64,000 nt of DNA from Deinandra increscens subsp. villosa (GCA_039602395.1 JBCNJP010000017.1:24944275-25008274), one strand, 5' to 3'. Counted from the first letter of the stretch, positions 31,838 through 43,767 are shown. The notes: a model not told the origin generated them from the sequence alone. Translations and numbers: made by a program.

Positions 31838-33226
31838 ATGGACTTAGAGTTCAATGCCCTTCACCAAAATCAGACTTGGGAGCTCATTCCCAGAACATCT
31901 CAAATACCCATTGGCTGCAAATGGGTGTTTCACATCAAATGCAACCCTAGCGGCTCTATAGGTAAATACAAGGCACGTCTTGTTGTCAAAGGTTTCCTAC
32001 AACAATATGGCAAGGACTACTTTGACACCTTTAGCCCAATCATTAAACCTTTGACCATTCGCACTATTCTTTCCATTGCATTATCCAAAGGTTGGCTTCT
32101 ACGTCAACTTGATGTTAATAATGCCTTCCTTCATAGCACGCTACACGAGGATGTATACATGACTCCACCGAGTTATGAGAATTCATTCCAAACCATATTT
32201 TCAAACTTCAAAAATCTATATATGGCCTTAAACAAGCTCCTCGAGTTTGGTACATTGAACTCACTAACTTTCTCCTTCGTGCTGGCTTCACAAAATCCTT
32301 AGCTGATGCCTCTCTATTCATCTATGCCAAACCCAATGTCACATGTTATTTCATGGTATATGTTAATGATATCGTTCTCACCGGTAATAACACCGAGTTT
32401 CTTACCACCTTTATCACAACCTTAAGTGATAAATTCCTGGTCCTTTTCATCATTTCTTAGGCATTGAGGTCATACCCACTTCCACGGGTCTCTTCTTTTC
32501 CCAAAACCGCTACATTCAGGATGTCCAAACCCAGTTTCATATGTACAGGGCTAAGGATGTTATGACCCCTCTCAGTTCCACCGATCCTCTCATCCTTGAC
32601 GACCCATCTCCTTTAGTTGATGCCACTCAATATCGTCAACTTGTTGGCTCTCTCCAATATCTCGCCTTCACTCGTCCAGAGATCTCCTATGCTATCAATA
32701 AACTCTCTTAATTCATGCATGCTCCTCGCCAAGCCTATTGGAAAGCTCTCAAACGTGTCCTTCGGTATCTCAAAGGTACCCTTCATCATGGTCTCTTCCT
32801 TAAACGCCATTCTCCGCTTCATCTCTCAATTTTCTCAGGTTCAGATTGGGGTGGGGTTAATGATGTTGGATGGTCCACAACCTCCTACTTACTATATCTT
32901 GGTACCAATATTGTCTCTTGGAAATCTGCTCGTTAGAAGTCTGTCTCTCGATCGTCAACGGAGGCTGAATACAAAGCTCTAGCAAATGCATCAGCGGAGC
33001 TTATGTGATTACAAAACTTGTTAAAAGAGCTCAACATTATAACACCCATCACGCCAACTTTATTTTGTGACAATATAGGGGCTACTTATCTATGCGTAAA
33101 TCTGGTTTATCATTCTCTCTTGAAACATGTTGCCTTAGATTATCATTTCCTTCGTGAACTAGTCGTAAGTGGTCGCCTACGAGTTCTTCACATCAACTCT
33201 CAGGATCAGTTAGCTGACATGCATTT
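31838..33226 (+). pseudogene. Copia-B reverse transcriptase and RNase H (broken)
   Basis: 31838-32302 begins MDLEFNALHQNQTWELIP and includes GCKWVFHIKCNPSGS, YKARLVVKGF, YFDTFSPIIKPLTIR and QLDVNNAFLH. The catalytic motif near 32357 reads YVNDIVLTG, so the first Asp has become Asn. The remainder carries TRPEISYAINKLS, an RNase H start GSDWGG and SRSSTEAEYKALA, in shifting frames with stops. The C-terminal part DYHFLRELV and LADMH is followed by unrelated sequence. Confidence 0.8.
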
Positions 33227-33229
33227 GAA

Positions 33230-34315
33230 CATCAAGTTTACAACTTTATACACTATCATGCATCTATTAACCTAGGTCAAACAACCTTATAGTAGATCTA
33301 ACACAAATCATGTTCCTTTATTCAAGATCTAGCATGAATGACTACCGAAATCGAGTCTCTATCATAGATCTCATGTAAAGTTAACAACTTTATCACACAT
33401 CAACCCTAGATCTATCATTATCAAGTCATTAAACATAGATCCAACACAAATCATCATGCCTATATTCACATGCAAGCATGTTTTCTCATGTAAAACCCTA
33501 GATCTAGCATGTATCATCATATCATGCACAAAAGCTATGTTTTTTATTCAAAGATGCAATCTTTATCATTCCTAACACTAATTATACACTTGATAACATC
33601 ATATCAACATAAATCAGACCTAAACCTAACATAAAGCATGAATCTTGACAACTTTGAGATGATCAAAACACAAGAAAACACATACCAAAAGATATAGGAT
33701 GAAAAAGGATGATATTTAGGATTGATATTGAAGAAAAGATTTGATCTTGATGGATTTTTAGTATGCAATGATTCAGGGTCGGCCAAAGAGCTGATGGGAC
33801 GTACTTAAGGTGCACAAATGAAGAAATGGGGGCTAAGTGGGCTTAAATAGGAGCCATTAGGGTTTTTTTCTGGAAAATAGGTTCCAATCATATCGCTTGG
33901 AGCCTCAGGTAGCTCTAGGCGATACGCCTAGAGCCTCCCATCTGGCAGCCCTTTTGACTTTTGTTGACCCAACCCGTTTTGTCCGTATTTCGTGTTTTTT
34001 GGTCACGCTTTTCTACACTTCCCCCCATTTTTATTTCAACATCATTATTATCACATCAAATCTAATAAAATCAAGTATCAATCATGCAATTAATTTATGT
34101 ATCAGTTTGCACATATTTCATGACACATAGCAGTTTTCAGTTGATCACCAATTTTCGAGACTCCAACTTGTGTGTGATGTTTGTGAAGTATTTTAAGCCT
34201 ACTAGGCTCTTCAAATACCTTAATTGACATACTACGCGTATATACGCACCTCCCAGTTTACCATTTTTATCAGTTTTATTCGTTTCTAAGGCTCGGTTCC
34301 CAACTGAAGGGCCAG
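33230..34315 (-). repeat. LTR-like sequence, probable solo LTR remnant
   Basis: Non-coding DNA lying between two different copia remnants. On the minus strand it could begin TGACATTCTGG at the right edge (about 34319). It has a TATA-like CTATTTAAGC (about 33841-33850) with CCCTAA nearby, and upstream of that an 18-bp palindrome centred on GGCGATACGCC (about 33921-33938). The left end and a target duplication could not be found. Confidence 0.4.
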
Positions 34316-34321
34316 AATGTC

Positions 34322-34742
34322 ACATATATAAAGGGTTCGGTGAACTATGGAATACATTACAAGAAATGCGGAAATCGCGACTTGGTTGGCTATAGTGATC
34401 GTAGCCATGCACCGGATAAAGATGATGGAAAAAGTATAAGTGGTATAATTTTCTATTTCAATGAAGCGCCTATTACATGGTTGACATCAAAGCAAGCTAC
34501 CGTAGCCTTGTCGTCGTGTGAGGCCGAGTTTACGGCCGCAAAATCCGCCGCATCTCAAGCCGTCTGGTTAAGAAGTTTGCTCAATGAGATAATGGGGTGG
34601 AAGGAACAAGCGGTGCCACTACAGGTGGATAATATGTCCGCTATGGCACTCATGAAGAACTTGGTTTTCCACGGGAAGAGCAAACACATTCATATACAAC
34701 ATCATTATATTCGTGAATGTGTAGAGAACAACCAAGTGAAAA
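34322..34742 (+). pseudogene. Copia-C RNase H fragment
   Basis: An open stretch reads GYSDRSHAPDKDDGKSISG, ITWLTSKQATVALSSCEAEF and VDNMSAMALMKN...KSKHIHIQHHYIREC, the complete run of copia RNase H motifs. It is not part of Copia-B, whose own RNase H lies upstream. It is cut at the left by LTR-like sequence and at the right by the CACTA element. Confidence 0.8.
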
Positions 34743-34970
34743 CACTACGTCAAAATTCACCTTTGGCCACGGAAATAAACCGTGACCAAAGGTGTTTGGT
34801 CACGTTTTTTTTTTCATTTCAATCGACACCAAAGGTCCCGTCACCTTATGTATTCTACGGCCACGTTACAATATCAGTGGCTAAAGCCACCTAGAAGCGT
34901 GGCTAAAGGGTACCAATATTTGTTGTTGTAATCAAAAAACTTATTCCGGAAAGCGTGACCAAAGGGTCCC

Positions 34971-35615
34971 AACGGCCACATGTGTTTGTTTAACGTGGCC
35001 TTTGGTATTATATGGTCACATATATTTGTGTTTTAGCCACATACATTATAAAAATACGTGGGCAAAGGGTTGCTGAAATCATATATTTTGTCCCAATACG
35101 CATGGACAAAGGGTGGCAACGGCCATGTTAAAATATCAAAAGCGCAGCCTTTGGTATTATATGGTCATGTATATTTGTGTTTTAGCCACATATGTTATAA
35201 AATAACGTGGCTAAATGAGTCTCTGAAATTATAACTTTTGTGCCAATACGCGTGGCCAAAGGTTGGCAACGGCCACGTTAAAATATAAATAGTGTGGCCT
35301 TTGGTATTATATGGTCACGTATATTTATATTTTAGCCACATATGTTAAAAAAAACGTGACCAAAGGGGTTGCTGAAATCATACAATTTGTCCCAATACAC
35401 GTGGCCAAAGGATGGCAACGACCACATTAAAATATAAAAAGTGTGGCCTTTGGTATTATATGGTCACATAATTTTGTGTTTTAGACACATATATTAAAAA
35501 AAAAGTGGCTAAAGGGTAGTTGAAATCAGATTTTTTGTCCCAATACGCGTGGCCAAATGGTGGCAACGGCCACGTTAAAATATAAAAAATGTGGCCTTTG
35601 GTATTATTTGTCTTT
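34971..35615 (+). repeat. 148-bp tandem array in CACTA subterminal region
   Basis: The marker AACGGCC (AACGACC in the fourth copy) recurs at 34971, 35118, 35268, 35417 and 35565, a period of 147-150 bp over four full units and a partial fifth. Each unit holds about five GGCCA or TGGCC words (GTGGCCTTTGGTATTATATGG, TTTTAGCCACATA, CGTGGCCAAAGG). Such words are the likely binding sites for the element's DNA-binding protein. Confidence 0.85.
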
Positions 35616-36400
35616 CATATATATAATCAAGCAATTATAGATTCATCAAATTTTGTTTTTCATAATTATAATTAATTAAACTGCATACAATTAATTAATT
35701 AAACTGCATATATATGTCTATGAGAAACCTTAAAATCATAATATAATTAATTATACATACATATACACTAATCAAACTTTAATTGTTATGATAATTATAA
35801 TTTGCTCGGGTTAGTCTGGCTCCTTGTAGGGTTTTTCATCATCGTCACGCTCTTCAAGTTGTTTGATTCTACATACTGTACCTTCGGCTTTGTTTTCACA
35901 TTATTTACCTAGAGTAACAAAACATGACAAATAAAAACCGATAAGATATATATATATATATATAGATAAAGTTAATTATTTAATTAAAGTGGATACGATT
36001 AATTAATTGGTTCTTCAAGTACTTTAACTGTTTATCAATGGAACAAACCTTTGATTATAATTTCTTATCATGATCAGCATTGATCATTTGGTCATTCGGC
36101 CATGCAATAATATAGTTACTGCTTTTCTTCTCTACAAGCTCCTTAATTGTTGTTATATTTTCTACTGGGTGTGGTAAAAATCCACGTTCCTTCAAAACCT
36201 CAGAAATGGAAATTCTACGGCAATTAGAAGGTAGTGGAACTCCATGAATCATCTCACATGTTAATGCTGGCAGTAATTTAGCCTTTGCCACGATGTTTCT
36301 TTTTTCCCCAAGGTGCAGGTCCACAGTTTTGCACCCCTGATCAAAAGTGACTTAATAATAATATTAATTGTAGCATATATATTAACAATTAATTAATGGG

Positions 36401-36686
36401 TTATTGGATTTTAATAATCCCAAGTTTAACATATTGGCAAATAATAATCCCAAGTTTAACATTTACTCCCACCAGTCCCAACTTTAATCTTATTTACTGT
36501 CACCAGTCTCGCGTGTCGTGCCAGGATCCGTCATATCCGTCAGGTTGGGACTGGTGACGGATCTGGCATGACACGCGGGACTGGTGACAGTAAATAATAT
36601 TAAAGTTGGGACTGGTGGGAGTAAATGTTAAACTTGGGATTATTATTTGCCAATATGTTAAACTTGGGATTATTAAAATCCAATAA
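36401..36686. mobile_element. Foldback-type MITE with ~130-bp arms
   Basis: The 286-bp segment is almost a perfect palindrome: TTATTGGATTTTAATAATCCC at the left returns as its complement at the right, and the arms pair through CCCAAGTTTAACAT, CCCACCAGTCCCAACTTTAA and CGCGTGTCGTGCCAG to a centre near 36530-36545. It sits in an intron of the TNP1-like gene. The flanks are both TTAATTAA-rich, so a target duplication cannot be told from chance. Confidence 0.85.
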
Positions 36687-37194
36687 ACCTTAATTAATTA
36701 AAGTAAAAAACTTAATAAATAAATTGTCAAATATACTAATATATATACCTCTAATGAGATTTCTGGGTCAACAGCAAGAATGTCATCATTATTAGCAGTA
36801 GCAGGTTTTTCTAATTTTGTAGGTCTCTTATTTTTTTTCTAAATTGACGCCATATAATTAATTGATTAGTAACATATATTAATTAACAATAACGTCAAAT
36901 CAATTTGTCAAATTATATACCACTTCTTGTTGTGATGCCCCAATAATACTGGATGCAACAGTTGCTGCTTCTATTATTTGTCTATTTGTCCCCTAAAGAC
37001 AACATCAGCACTTAATTAAATGATCATATAGCAATTAGTTATAAGGGAAATACACAATTTTGTAAATTAAAATATTTACCCTTTCCTTTTACCCGGACGC
37101 TGTTGTAGATGGATGAGTGTGTTGTGATACAGTCGCAGAACAGACCTACAATTCAATTAATTAATAAAATCATATCGATCATAACTGGCTAAAC

Positions 37195-37670
37195 ATTAGT
37201 TAACTATCCAGATAACCATTCGGATGAAGTACAAACTTATCATAGCCGGAACAGTTAATTATTAATTATATTCCGGAACAACTCTAACTATCCTGATGAA
37301 CTTTAACTATCTTGATGAACTTTACCTATACTGATGAACTTTAACTATCCGGATGAAATATAACCAACCCAGTGAACTATAACTAGAGACGCATGTTCAT
37401 CCAGATGAACTAGAATCTCCCGGATCAACTCTAACTATCCTGATGAACTAGAATCTTCCGAATCAACTCTAACTATCCCGAAGAACTCTAACTATCCTAA
37501 TGAACTTTTTACTATCCTGATGAACTTTTTACTATCCTGATGAACTTTACATATCCTAATGAACTTTAACCATCCGGATGAACTATAACTAGAGATGCAT
37601 GTTCATCTAGATTAACTAGAGATGCATGTTCATCCAGATGAACTAGAATCTTCCAGATTAACTCAAATTC
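37195..37670. repeat. Degenerate minisatellite (ACTATCCTGATGAACTTTA)
   Basis: About 20 imperfect copies of a 19-20 bp unit with consensus near AACTATCCTGATGAACTTT, with a longer variant AGAGATGCATGTTCATC in the middle and right. It lies in an intron of the TNP1-like gene. Confidence 0.75.
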
Positions 37671-38006
37671 AGAATTGTTTCAAATGCGTACCTTATCGGC
37701 TGACCTTTGAGATGAGTTTGATGGGGTAGATTGTTTCCGCAATGTATTGTGCGCGGAATTGATCATGTCCTAAGTACAATTCAATTAGTTAATTAATTAT
37801 TTAATATGCGCTCAAGGGAGATTGATCATATCAGCAATAATACTAATTAATTACCGTTGTATTTACATTAGAATGTTGATTACAACTATTTTTAGATCTT
37901 ACATTTGTAGTAAGAGGCGCCTCCGTGGACTTTACCTACAAAATGATTTAATGATTTATAATAATTAATTGATAAAAAGTAAAGTATATAATATAATTAA
38001 TTATAG

Positions 38007-38010
<4 letters not shown>

Positions 38011-38055
<45 letters not shown>
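38011..38055. repeat. (AT)n microsatellite
   Basis: About 45 bp of pure AT dinucleotides in an intron of the CACTA gene. A similar (TA)n run lies at 44122-44151 in the Pack-CACTA. Confidence 0.95.
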
Positions 38056-38059
<4 letters not shown>

Positions 38060-38203
38060 GTCCCTTATAGAATTTACCGCTTTATCAACTTGTTTATCTT
38101 GAATCATTCGGTTCATAAACGCCGTAAGCTTATCAATTTTTTCATGCTGTGCTTTAACCATATCAGTGAGGTGCTCAACCTCTTGATCCTTTTTCTCACG
38201 CAG

Positions 38204-40807
38204 CCATAAAGCAAAGACTATTCATCTAATACCTTATTACCATCATCATCTTACACCACCTTTTCCTAAATATCCCATCACCACCCTAAAACAACCTAGT
38301 ATGTACCACCTTTGACTTCACCCTCCTCCCTCCTTGCTCCTCATGAACCGGCCCCCCTCCCCTTGTCCCTCTCCTTTACGGTTTTGACCACCAAAACCAC
38401 CACCACCACCCTTCCTTTTAAGCAAACCCTTTTACTTGTTTTATTTACCTCATTTGTGTGTGCATATATAAACTTCTTAAAGTGGAAACCCTAGAACACA
38501 TCCTCATTTGCTCCCACCACAAAACACACACTTCTCTCTCCCTCCTCCCAAACCCGTCGCCCTCTCTCTCTCTCTACTCTCTCTCTAGTTTTCTTTCATC
38601 AAAACACAAGATTACTTGAAGATCAAAGCTACAAGGAGCAACAAAGAAGCAAGATCTACTATCCTCCATCCATCTCCACGTTTTTCTCAAGTTAGTAGAT
38701 GATGTTTTCTTGATTTTTCTCTAGTTAATCGTGTTAACTAGTTACATTTTCCATCTAGAACTCCTACATCAAGTCTTGGTTAAAAATGGTGACTTTAAAC
38801 TTATATCTTCTTCTATGATGATAATAACCTACATGTTTGTTCATACTCTTGTTATATCTAGTAAATATTATGTTTATGCTAGTGATTTCATGTATTTTGA
38901 ACCCCTCGTATGCTACATTATATAGATCTATAGAAAAACAAGTGTTATAATGCTAGTATGTGTACAATGTGCCTTGGTTTTATGAACAAACCACTAGATC
39001 CGAAATTTGTGACTCTTGGAACCCTAGATCCGAAATTTTTAACATGTTAGAAGGTTATGGATAGCACCATACGACTTATTGATATGTTTGGACGGCTAAA
39101 TCTATAAAAATAACCCGCTAAAAAGTCTCGGAAACTATAGTTAAATTAGAGCCATTTTAGGTCAGAAACTTTGACCCATCTTAAAGTTCATTTAGAATAT
39201 GTTTTTAGATATAAAAACCCTAGTACAAGATCCCTTTTGAAAATAGCTAAATTTGGGGAAAAAAGGGACAAAAAACGGACACTTTACGGGCCCGGAAACC
39301 TCGTTTTTGTAAAGATATGCAAACGAATGTTATAACTGATCTTGGAAACTTTCAGGGACTTAAGATGAATTATAATAAGTTTACAAAGTGTTTTGGTAGT
39401 TTACAAAACCCTAGAACGAGTCACAGGATCAAAACCGGCTAAATCGGACACATACTGGCAAAACCGACAAAACTAGGAACTTGGACTTTTGAACCTGAAT
39501 TTTCTGAATTGATATGATCCTATGATGAAAATAAATGAGTATTTATTTATTTGATCATTGCCTTGTCATAATTACAAGTAACGTGAAATGCGGCTAAAAC
39601 CGGCAAAAAGCTCGATTTAATCTTAAACCGTCATTTCCGCCTCCTATAAAATTTCCTTAAACTCACATGATATTTATTTGGAAAATATAAACTATTTCTA
39701 AACTAATTATTATCTTGAAAATAAATAATATTTTATATATTGCACAATAAATATTTATTTTCAATAAATATTCATTAAGGTCAACGATATCGTATCATAA
39801 CACCGGGTTACCATGACGCCAAGACTTGACCAACCAAATTGGAGTGACTTAGATGTCAACCCAATTTCTATTTTCTAAGTTGCCTTATAACATTGTATAG
39901 GACTGCTTACTTGCCTATCTTACTGAATCCTTTGCATTCGGGTGAGTTTTCACGGCCCCTTTCTTTTACAGTTTTAATACTTGGGGGAGAATTCATTACA
40001 AACATAAGTCATCACCTGACAAATAGATTACTTGTTATCTTATTGATTACATGAGCTTTTCTAGTCCAAATCATGTTGTATCATGCTTGTTCATGTTATG
40101 ATGAAACCCCACTATTAGTTGAATCCGATTAATTTACAAACAGAAACGATGACTCGTGGATAGATCTATTGGGTTAACGCCCCTGCTCTGATTGGTAGCT
40201 CCAATCCTGACTCCGTTTTAATAGTCAAAAGAGTACATACAGTTATAATTGGCCATGCGGTACTGTTGGACATAGTATCATGAGTGGGTAATCAGTTAGT
40301 TTCGGAATTCAAGGTTCATGGTAATTTATAAAACAGTATCTATACAAATTGTCAAACGATGGTATGATTTAATCAAACTTGTTTATCAAACTTTACATGC
40401 ATGCTATCTAAACCTGTGAACTCACCAACTTTATGTTGACTCGTTTTAGTATATGAATTCTTAGGTGATTGAAACTTGCTGCATTCAGGACATCATATCA
40501 TTTAGGACCTGCATTTTCTTATTCTGGAGTCATGGTCAAACCGAGCTGCACTTTTGGAGATTTCATCGCATAACACCTAACGGTGTCATGTTTTCAAATC
40601 TTTTTGAAATGTAATTGCTTTGTAACAATTAAAACAAACGTACTTTCACTACTATTTCCGCTGCAACTTTGAATGAAACTCCACATTTTGAATTAACTTA
40701 ATCTTTTAAACGGCTCTAGTTGTTTAATCATCCAGAGGTCGTTCTATGTAATCTTGACTATGATCCATGTTGTTCGCACCCGACACAATAGATACCGGGG
40801 TGTGACA
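38204..40807 (+). repeat. Tekay 5' LTR, truncated
   Basis: Homologous to 51075-53683 and ends CCGGGGTGTGACA. TATATAAA lies at 38465-38472, preceded by CCACCA-rich sequence and followed by a CT-rich leader (38520-38590). Confidence 0.9.
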
Positions 40808-40810
40808 GAT

Positions 40811-40822
40811 TGGTATCAAAGC
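40811..40822 (+). other. Tekay primer-binding site
   Basis: TGGTATCAAAGC, three bases after the LTR end, differs at one base from the usual complement of initiator-Met tRNA (TGGTATCAGAGC). Confidence 0.85.
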
Positions 40823-40976
40823 CAAGGTTATAGAGAACTAGGTTGCATACTAGAACTTAACCTATAGCCTAACGCTCTGCAAGCCCCATCCCATGCATTA
40901 CTTGCTTGCATTACATACATACCTTACTTGTTGCATCTCTTAACTATTAAAATTACACTAACGTAAGACTATTATT

Positions 40977-42005
40977 ATGACTTGGAAACTTTGTCACAGC
41001 ATGTCTAACCCTGTTGAGCTATCTTCAGACTTAGAAGTTGAGATGGAGACGATACCACCTCAGCCAGCTCCAGCATCTCCACCCACTGTCACGCCGACTT
41101 CACCCACTAGCGTACTCGACCGTGTCACTGGCGACGAGGAGACTGACTCCGAGGAAGATCCGGATGAGCCGCCATTTTATGACGTGGATATCACTGCTGA
41201 TGACCCTCTCGATGACGGAGACTCCATTACGGTCACTTTGAGCTCATCCCGTGCTACCTCTCCTGTGTGTGCCCCGTCTTTTTGCCCATATAGGACTACT
41301 CCCTCTGGACCCCTCCGCATGTATACCGCGCGGAAATCCGTCTTTCGCCGCCCCACTCGTGGGATCCGCCTTGCCTCTCGTGTGGGTTCACCCTGCAAGA
41401 GATCACGTACCCCCGAGCCTACCCTTGCTCCCACCGACTCGCCCTCGCTTCCCTTAAAGAAGCGAGTGCATTTTGATGATAGCACCTACGAGTTTGGCGA
41501 GACGTCATCCGCTGCAGCCGCTAGAGTCACACCTGTTGTTCCAGTTACCCCTGTTGTTCCGGTCACTCCTGTTACTCCGGTCACCCCTGCTGCACCTACT
41601 ACCCCCGTAGCACCCATTGCACCCGCTGAGGCTGATTCCCCACCCATCCTTGTTCATGGTGTTGACGTAGACGTTCTGATTTCCTCCCTCTTCGACGGCA
41701 TTGCTCGCCGTGATGCTGAGATTCACCGTCTCCAGGCTATCATTCAGCTCCCACATACCCCCATAGCTGCCCTGGAGATTCGCATTTCTGAGCTCGAGAG
41801 CCTCACTGGTTCTTATGTCCAGACCTTTGACACTCTACACACACTTCTTGGAGAAGTCAACGGAGTTGCCGACGCCGCCCTCACTGCCGTGGAAGCCCTT
41901 GCCGCCAACACGCCGACACTTGTGGATTTCAACGACGTCCTCCGGCTGACGCTCCCGGTCATCGTACAGGTTGGAGAGATCTTGACATTGCTCCAGCACC
42001 CATGA
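40977..42005 (+). CDS. Additional ORF upstream of gag in the Tekay element, unknown function
   Basis: An uninterrupted 342-codon frame lies between primer site and gag; a second ATG at 41001 (MSNPVELSSDLE) is an alternative start. The N-terminal third is acidic and Pro/Ser-rich, the middle has a basic patch (RKSVFRRPTRGIR) then KKRVHFDDSTYEFGE, next a low-complexity TPVVPV repeat run, and the last ~110 residues are Leu-rich and probably helical (RRDAEIHRLQAI, ALEIRISELESL). No retroviral domain is recognisable. It remains open although the adjacent pol has several lesions. It could be a separate leader protein or an extended gag-like protein. I recognise no family. Confidence 0.7.
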   Translation: MTWKLCHSMSNPVELSSDLEVEMETIPPQPAPASPPTVTPTSPTSVLDRVTGDEETDSEEDPDEPPFYDVDITADDPLDDGDSITVTLSSSRATSPVCAPSFCPYRTTPSGPLRMYTARKSVFRRPTRGIRLASRVGSPCKRSRTPEPTLAPTDSPSLPLKKRVHFDDSTYEFGETSSAAAARVTPVVPVTPVVPVTPVTPVTPAAPTTPVAPIAPAEADSPPILVHGVDVDVLISSLFDGIARRDAEIHRLQAIIQLPHTPIAALEIRISELESLTGSYVQTFDTLHTLLGEVNGVADAALTAVEALAANTPTLVDFNDVLRLTLPVIVQVGEILTLLQHP

Positions 42006-42288
42006 TATTAGCAGTATTGACATATTGGGGATCTGTTTTACCCCTACTTTTGTAATGTGTTGTAACTTGTACTATTGTGGACTCATGTTATCCACCAAAA
42101 ATAATGTTGTCTTGTATGAATTGTTTTCAGTCACGGTTATGGACGTTATGATGTATGTTTTGATTCGCTATTATGATGGTGTTGTGATATTATAATTTCT
42201 CTTGTATGTATGATTGATGTATGTCGTGATATGTTTGGTTGTTATTATGATTGCCTTACTCTTGTTTTACCCATGTGAAATTAGAATC

Positions 42289-43767
42289 ATGCCTAGACGT
42301 GCCACGAGAGCTAACCCTCCTCCTCCTCCGCTTCCGCTGCCGCCCATGAGCGCTACTGAGATTAAAGAGTTGATCCTTCAACGTGTAACCGAAGCACTCG
42401 CCGCCACCAATGCCGAACGCTCCACTGCGTCTGGTGGACGTCAAAGTGGTTCGCCTGCCGGTACTCGGGATTGCAGCTATAAAGACTTCATGAACTGCAA
42501 ACCCATCCATTACAAAGGCACTGAAGGTGTTGTCGGACTGATCCGATGGTTCGAGAAAACTGAATCCGTCTATCGCATGTGCAACTGCCCAGACGAATAC
42601 AAGGTCAAGTATACGACTTGCGCCTTCAGCGAAGGTGTACTCACCTGGTGGAATTCCTATGCTGAAACCTTGGGACAAGATCTTGCCTATACCATGTCTT
42701 GGGAAGATCTAAAGGTGATCATGAGAGATGAGTACTGCCCCCGAGAGGAACTGCAACGCCTAGAAGTGGAATTCTGGAATCTCACCATGGTCGGTGCCGA
42801 CATAGCCGGGTACACTCGACGTTTCCATGAACTAGCACACCCGTGCTCCATTATGGTTACTCTTCTATACAAGAAGATAGAGAGGTACATCTGGGGACTC
42901 TCCCCTCTCATCCAAGGAAATGTCATGTCATGTAACCCTGCTACCCTCCAGAGCGCCGTACGTTTGGCCCACAGCTTGACTTACCAAGCTGCCCGCCAAG
43001 GTGCGTCATTCGCCAAGAAAGCCTCTGAAGTTAAGTCTGCGATTATTTCCCCCACCTCCTCTGGTAACGTCAAACCTGACCACAAGTGCAAACGTGGTCA
43101 TGATTGGAAGAAGAAGCCTGCAGAAACTCCTACTGCTGATGTTCCAAAAGCCATCAAGGCTTATGTAGCTGTTGCACCTACCGCTGATGCAAAGAGAAAT
43201 GGTTACACCGACAACCTACCCCTATGTAATAAGTGTAACCTACACCACACTCTGGATTGCAGTAACGTTTACTGCAAGAATTGCAAAGCTAAAGGTCACA
43301 TCTATCGGGACTATCCGAGTCGCGCGAACAAAGTTCAGACCACTAACACCTGCTACGAATGTGGGAACTCTTATCACTTCAAAAGCGATTGTCCCAAGCT
43401 GAAGAAATCAGGGACTGATGCTGCACGTGGAAGAGCGTTCGTGCTGAATGCGACTGAAGCACGAGAAGACCCGCACATTGTTACGGGTACGTTTCTGTTA
43501 AACGAACATTATGCATCCGTTTTATTTGACACCGGTGCCGATAAAAGCTTCGTGTCTAGTGACTTTAGCTCTACCTTTAATATCACCCCTACGCAATTAG
43601 ACACTAAGTATATAATCGAATTGGCCAATGGTAAACAAATCGAAACGCGTGAAATGCTCCAAGGTTGTTCACTGGATCTATTAGGACACAAGTTCAACAT
43701 ACACCTCCTGCCCGTCCAGCTCGGAAGCTTCGATGTAGTAGTTGGAATGGATTGGCTGTCCGCTAAT
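42289..43767 (+). pseudogene. Tekay gag and protease, split by Pack-CACTA
   Basis: The frame is open from 42214; the likely start is the ATG at 42289 (MPRRATRANPPPP). Gag core motifs include IRWFEKTESVYRMCNC, VLTWWNSYAE and ELAHPCSIM. Three Cys/His segments follow; the last, CYECGNSYHFKSDC, is a perfect C-x2-C-x4-H-x4-C knuckle, while the preceding one has its last Cys as Tyr. The protease reads LFDTGADKSFVSSDF with the DTG triad, then VVVGMDWLSAN, where the CACTA insertion stops it. The gag and protease frame is otherwise free of stops. Confidence 0.88.

Larger units (their letters stand above)
27692..33226 (+). mobile_element. Degenerate Ty1/copia element (Copia-B), interrupted by a solo LTR
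   Basis: Plus-strand gag, protease, integrase, RT and RNase H remnants occur in copia order, with frameshifts and stops throughout. A 1155-bp solo LTR (28884-30038) splits it between zinc knuckle and protease. The 3' end loses similarity after LADMH near 33226, and no 3' LTR is seen. Motifs look like the Ale/Retrofit lineage. Confidence 0.8.
34743..38203. mobile_element. CACTA (En/Spm) transposon, right end missing
   Basis: The left terminus CACTACGTCAAAATTCACC at 34743 inserts in the Copia-C RNase H after AAA. Next come subterminal copies of GGCCACG/CGTGGCC, including a 148-bp tandem array, and then a minus-strand gene with a TNP1/En/Spm-like domain. The element stops at 38203 where it meets the truncated LTR of the Tekay element. 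I found no matching right terminus in the window, so the other half, with any TNP2-type transposase, is lost. Confidence 0.78.
36055..38203 (-). pseudogene. TNP1/En/Spm-like transposon gene, 5' part lost
   Basis: Probable exons on the minus strand are 38203-38076 (coiled-coil REKKDQEVEHLTDMV...KLTAFMNRMI), about 37936-37863, about 37770-37692, about 37150-37082, 36992-36921, 36838-36749 and 36336-36055. The last three join in frame. The final exon carries GCKTVDL, EMIHGVPLPSNCRRISI, ITTIKELV and IIAWPNDQMI, the C-terminal domain of TNP1-like CACTA proteins, which bind subterminal repeats. I could not reconcile reading phase for the upstream exons, and the start is cut off at the Tekay junction, so I treat it as broken. 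Confidence 0.68.

Noticed and set aside
34971..35615. CRISPR-like array
   Set aside because: Repeats are long tandem units without unique spacers, in a plant nuclear transposon.
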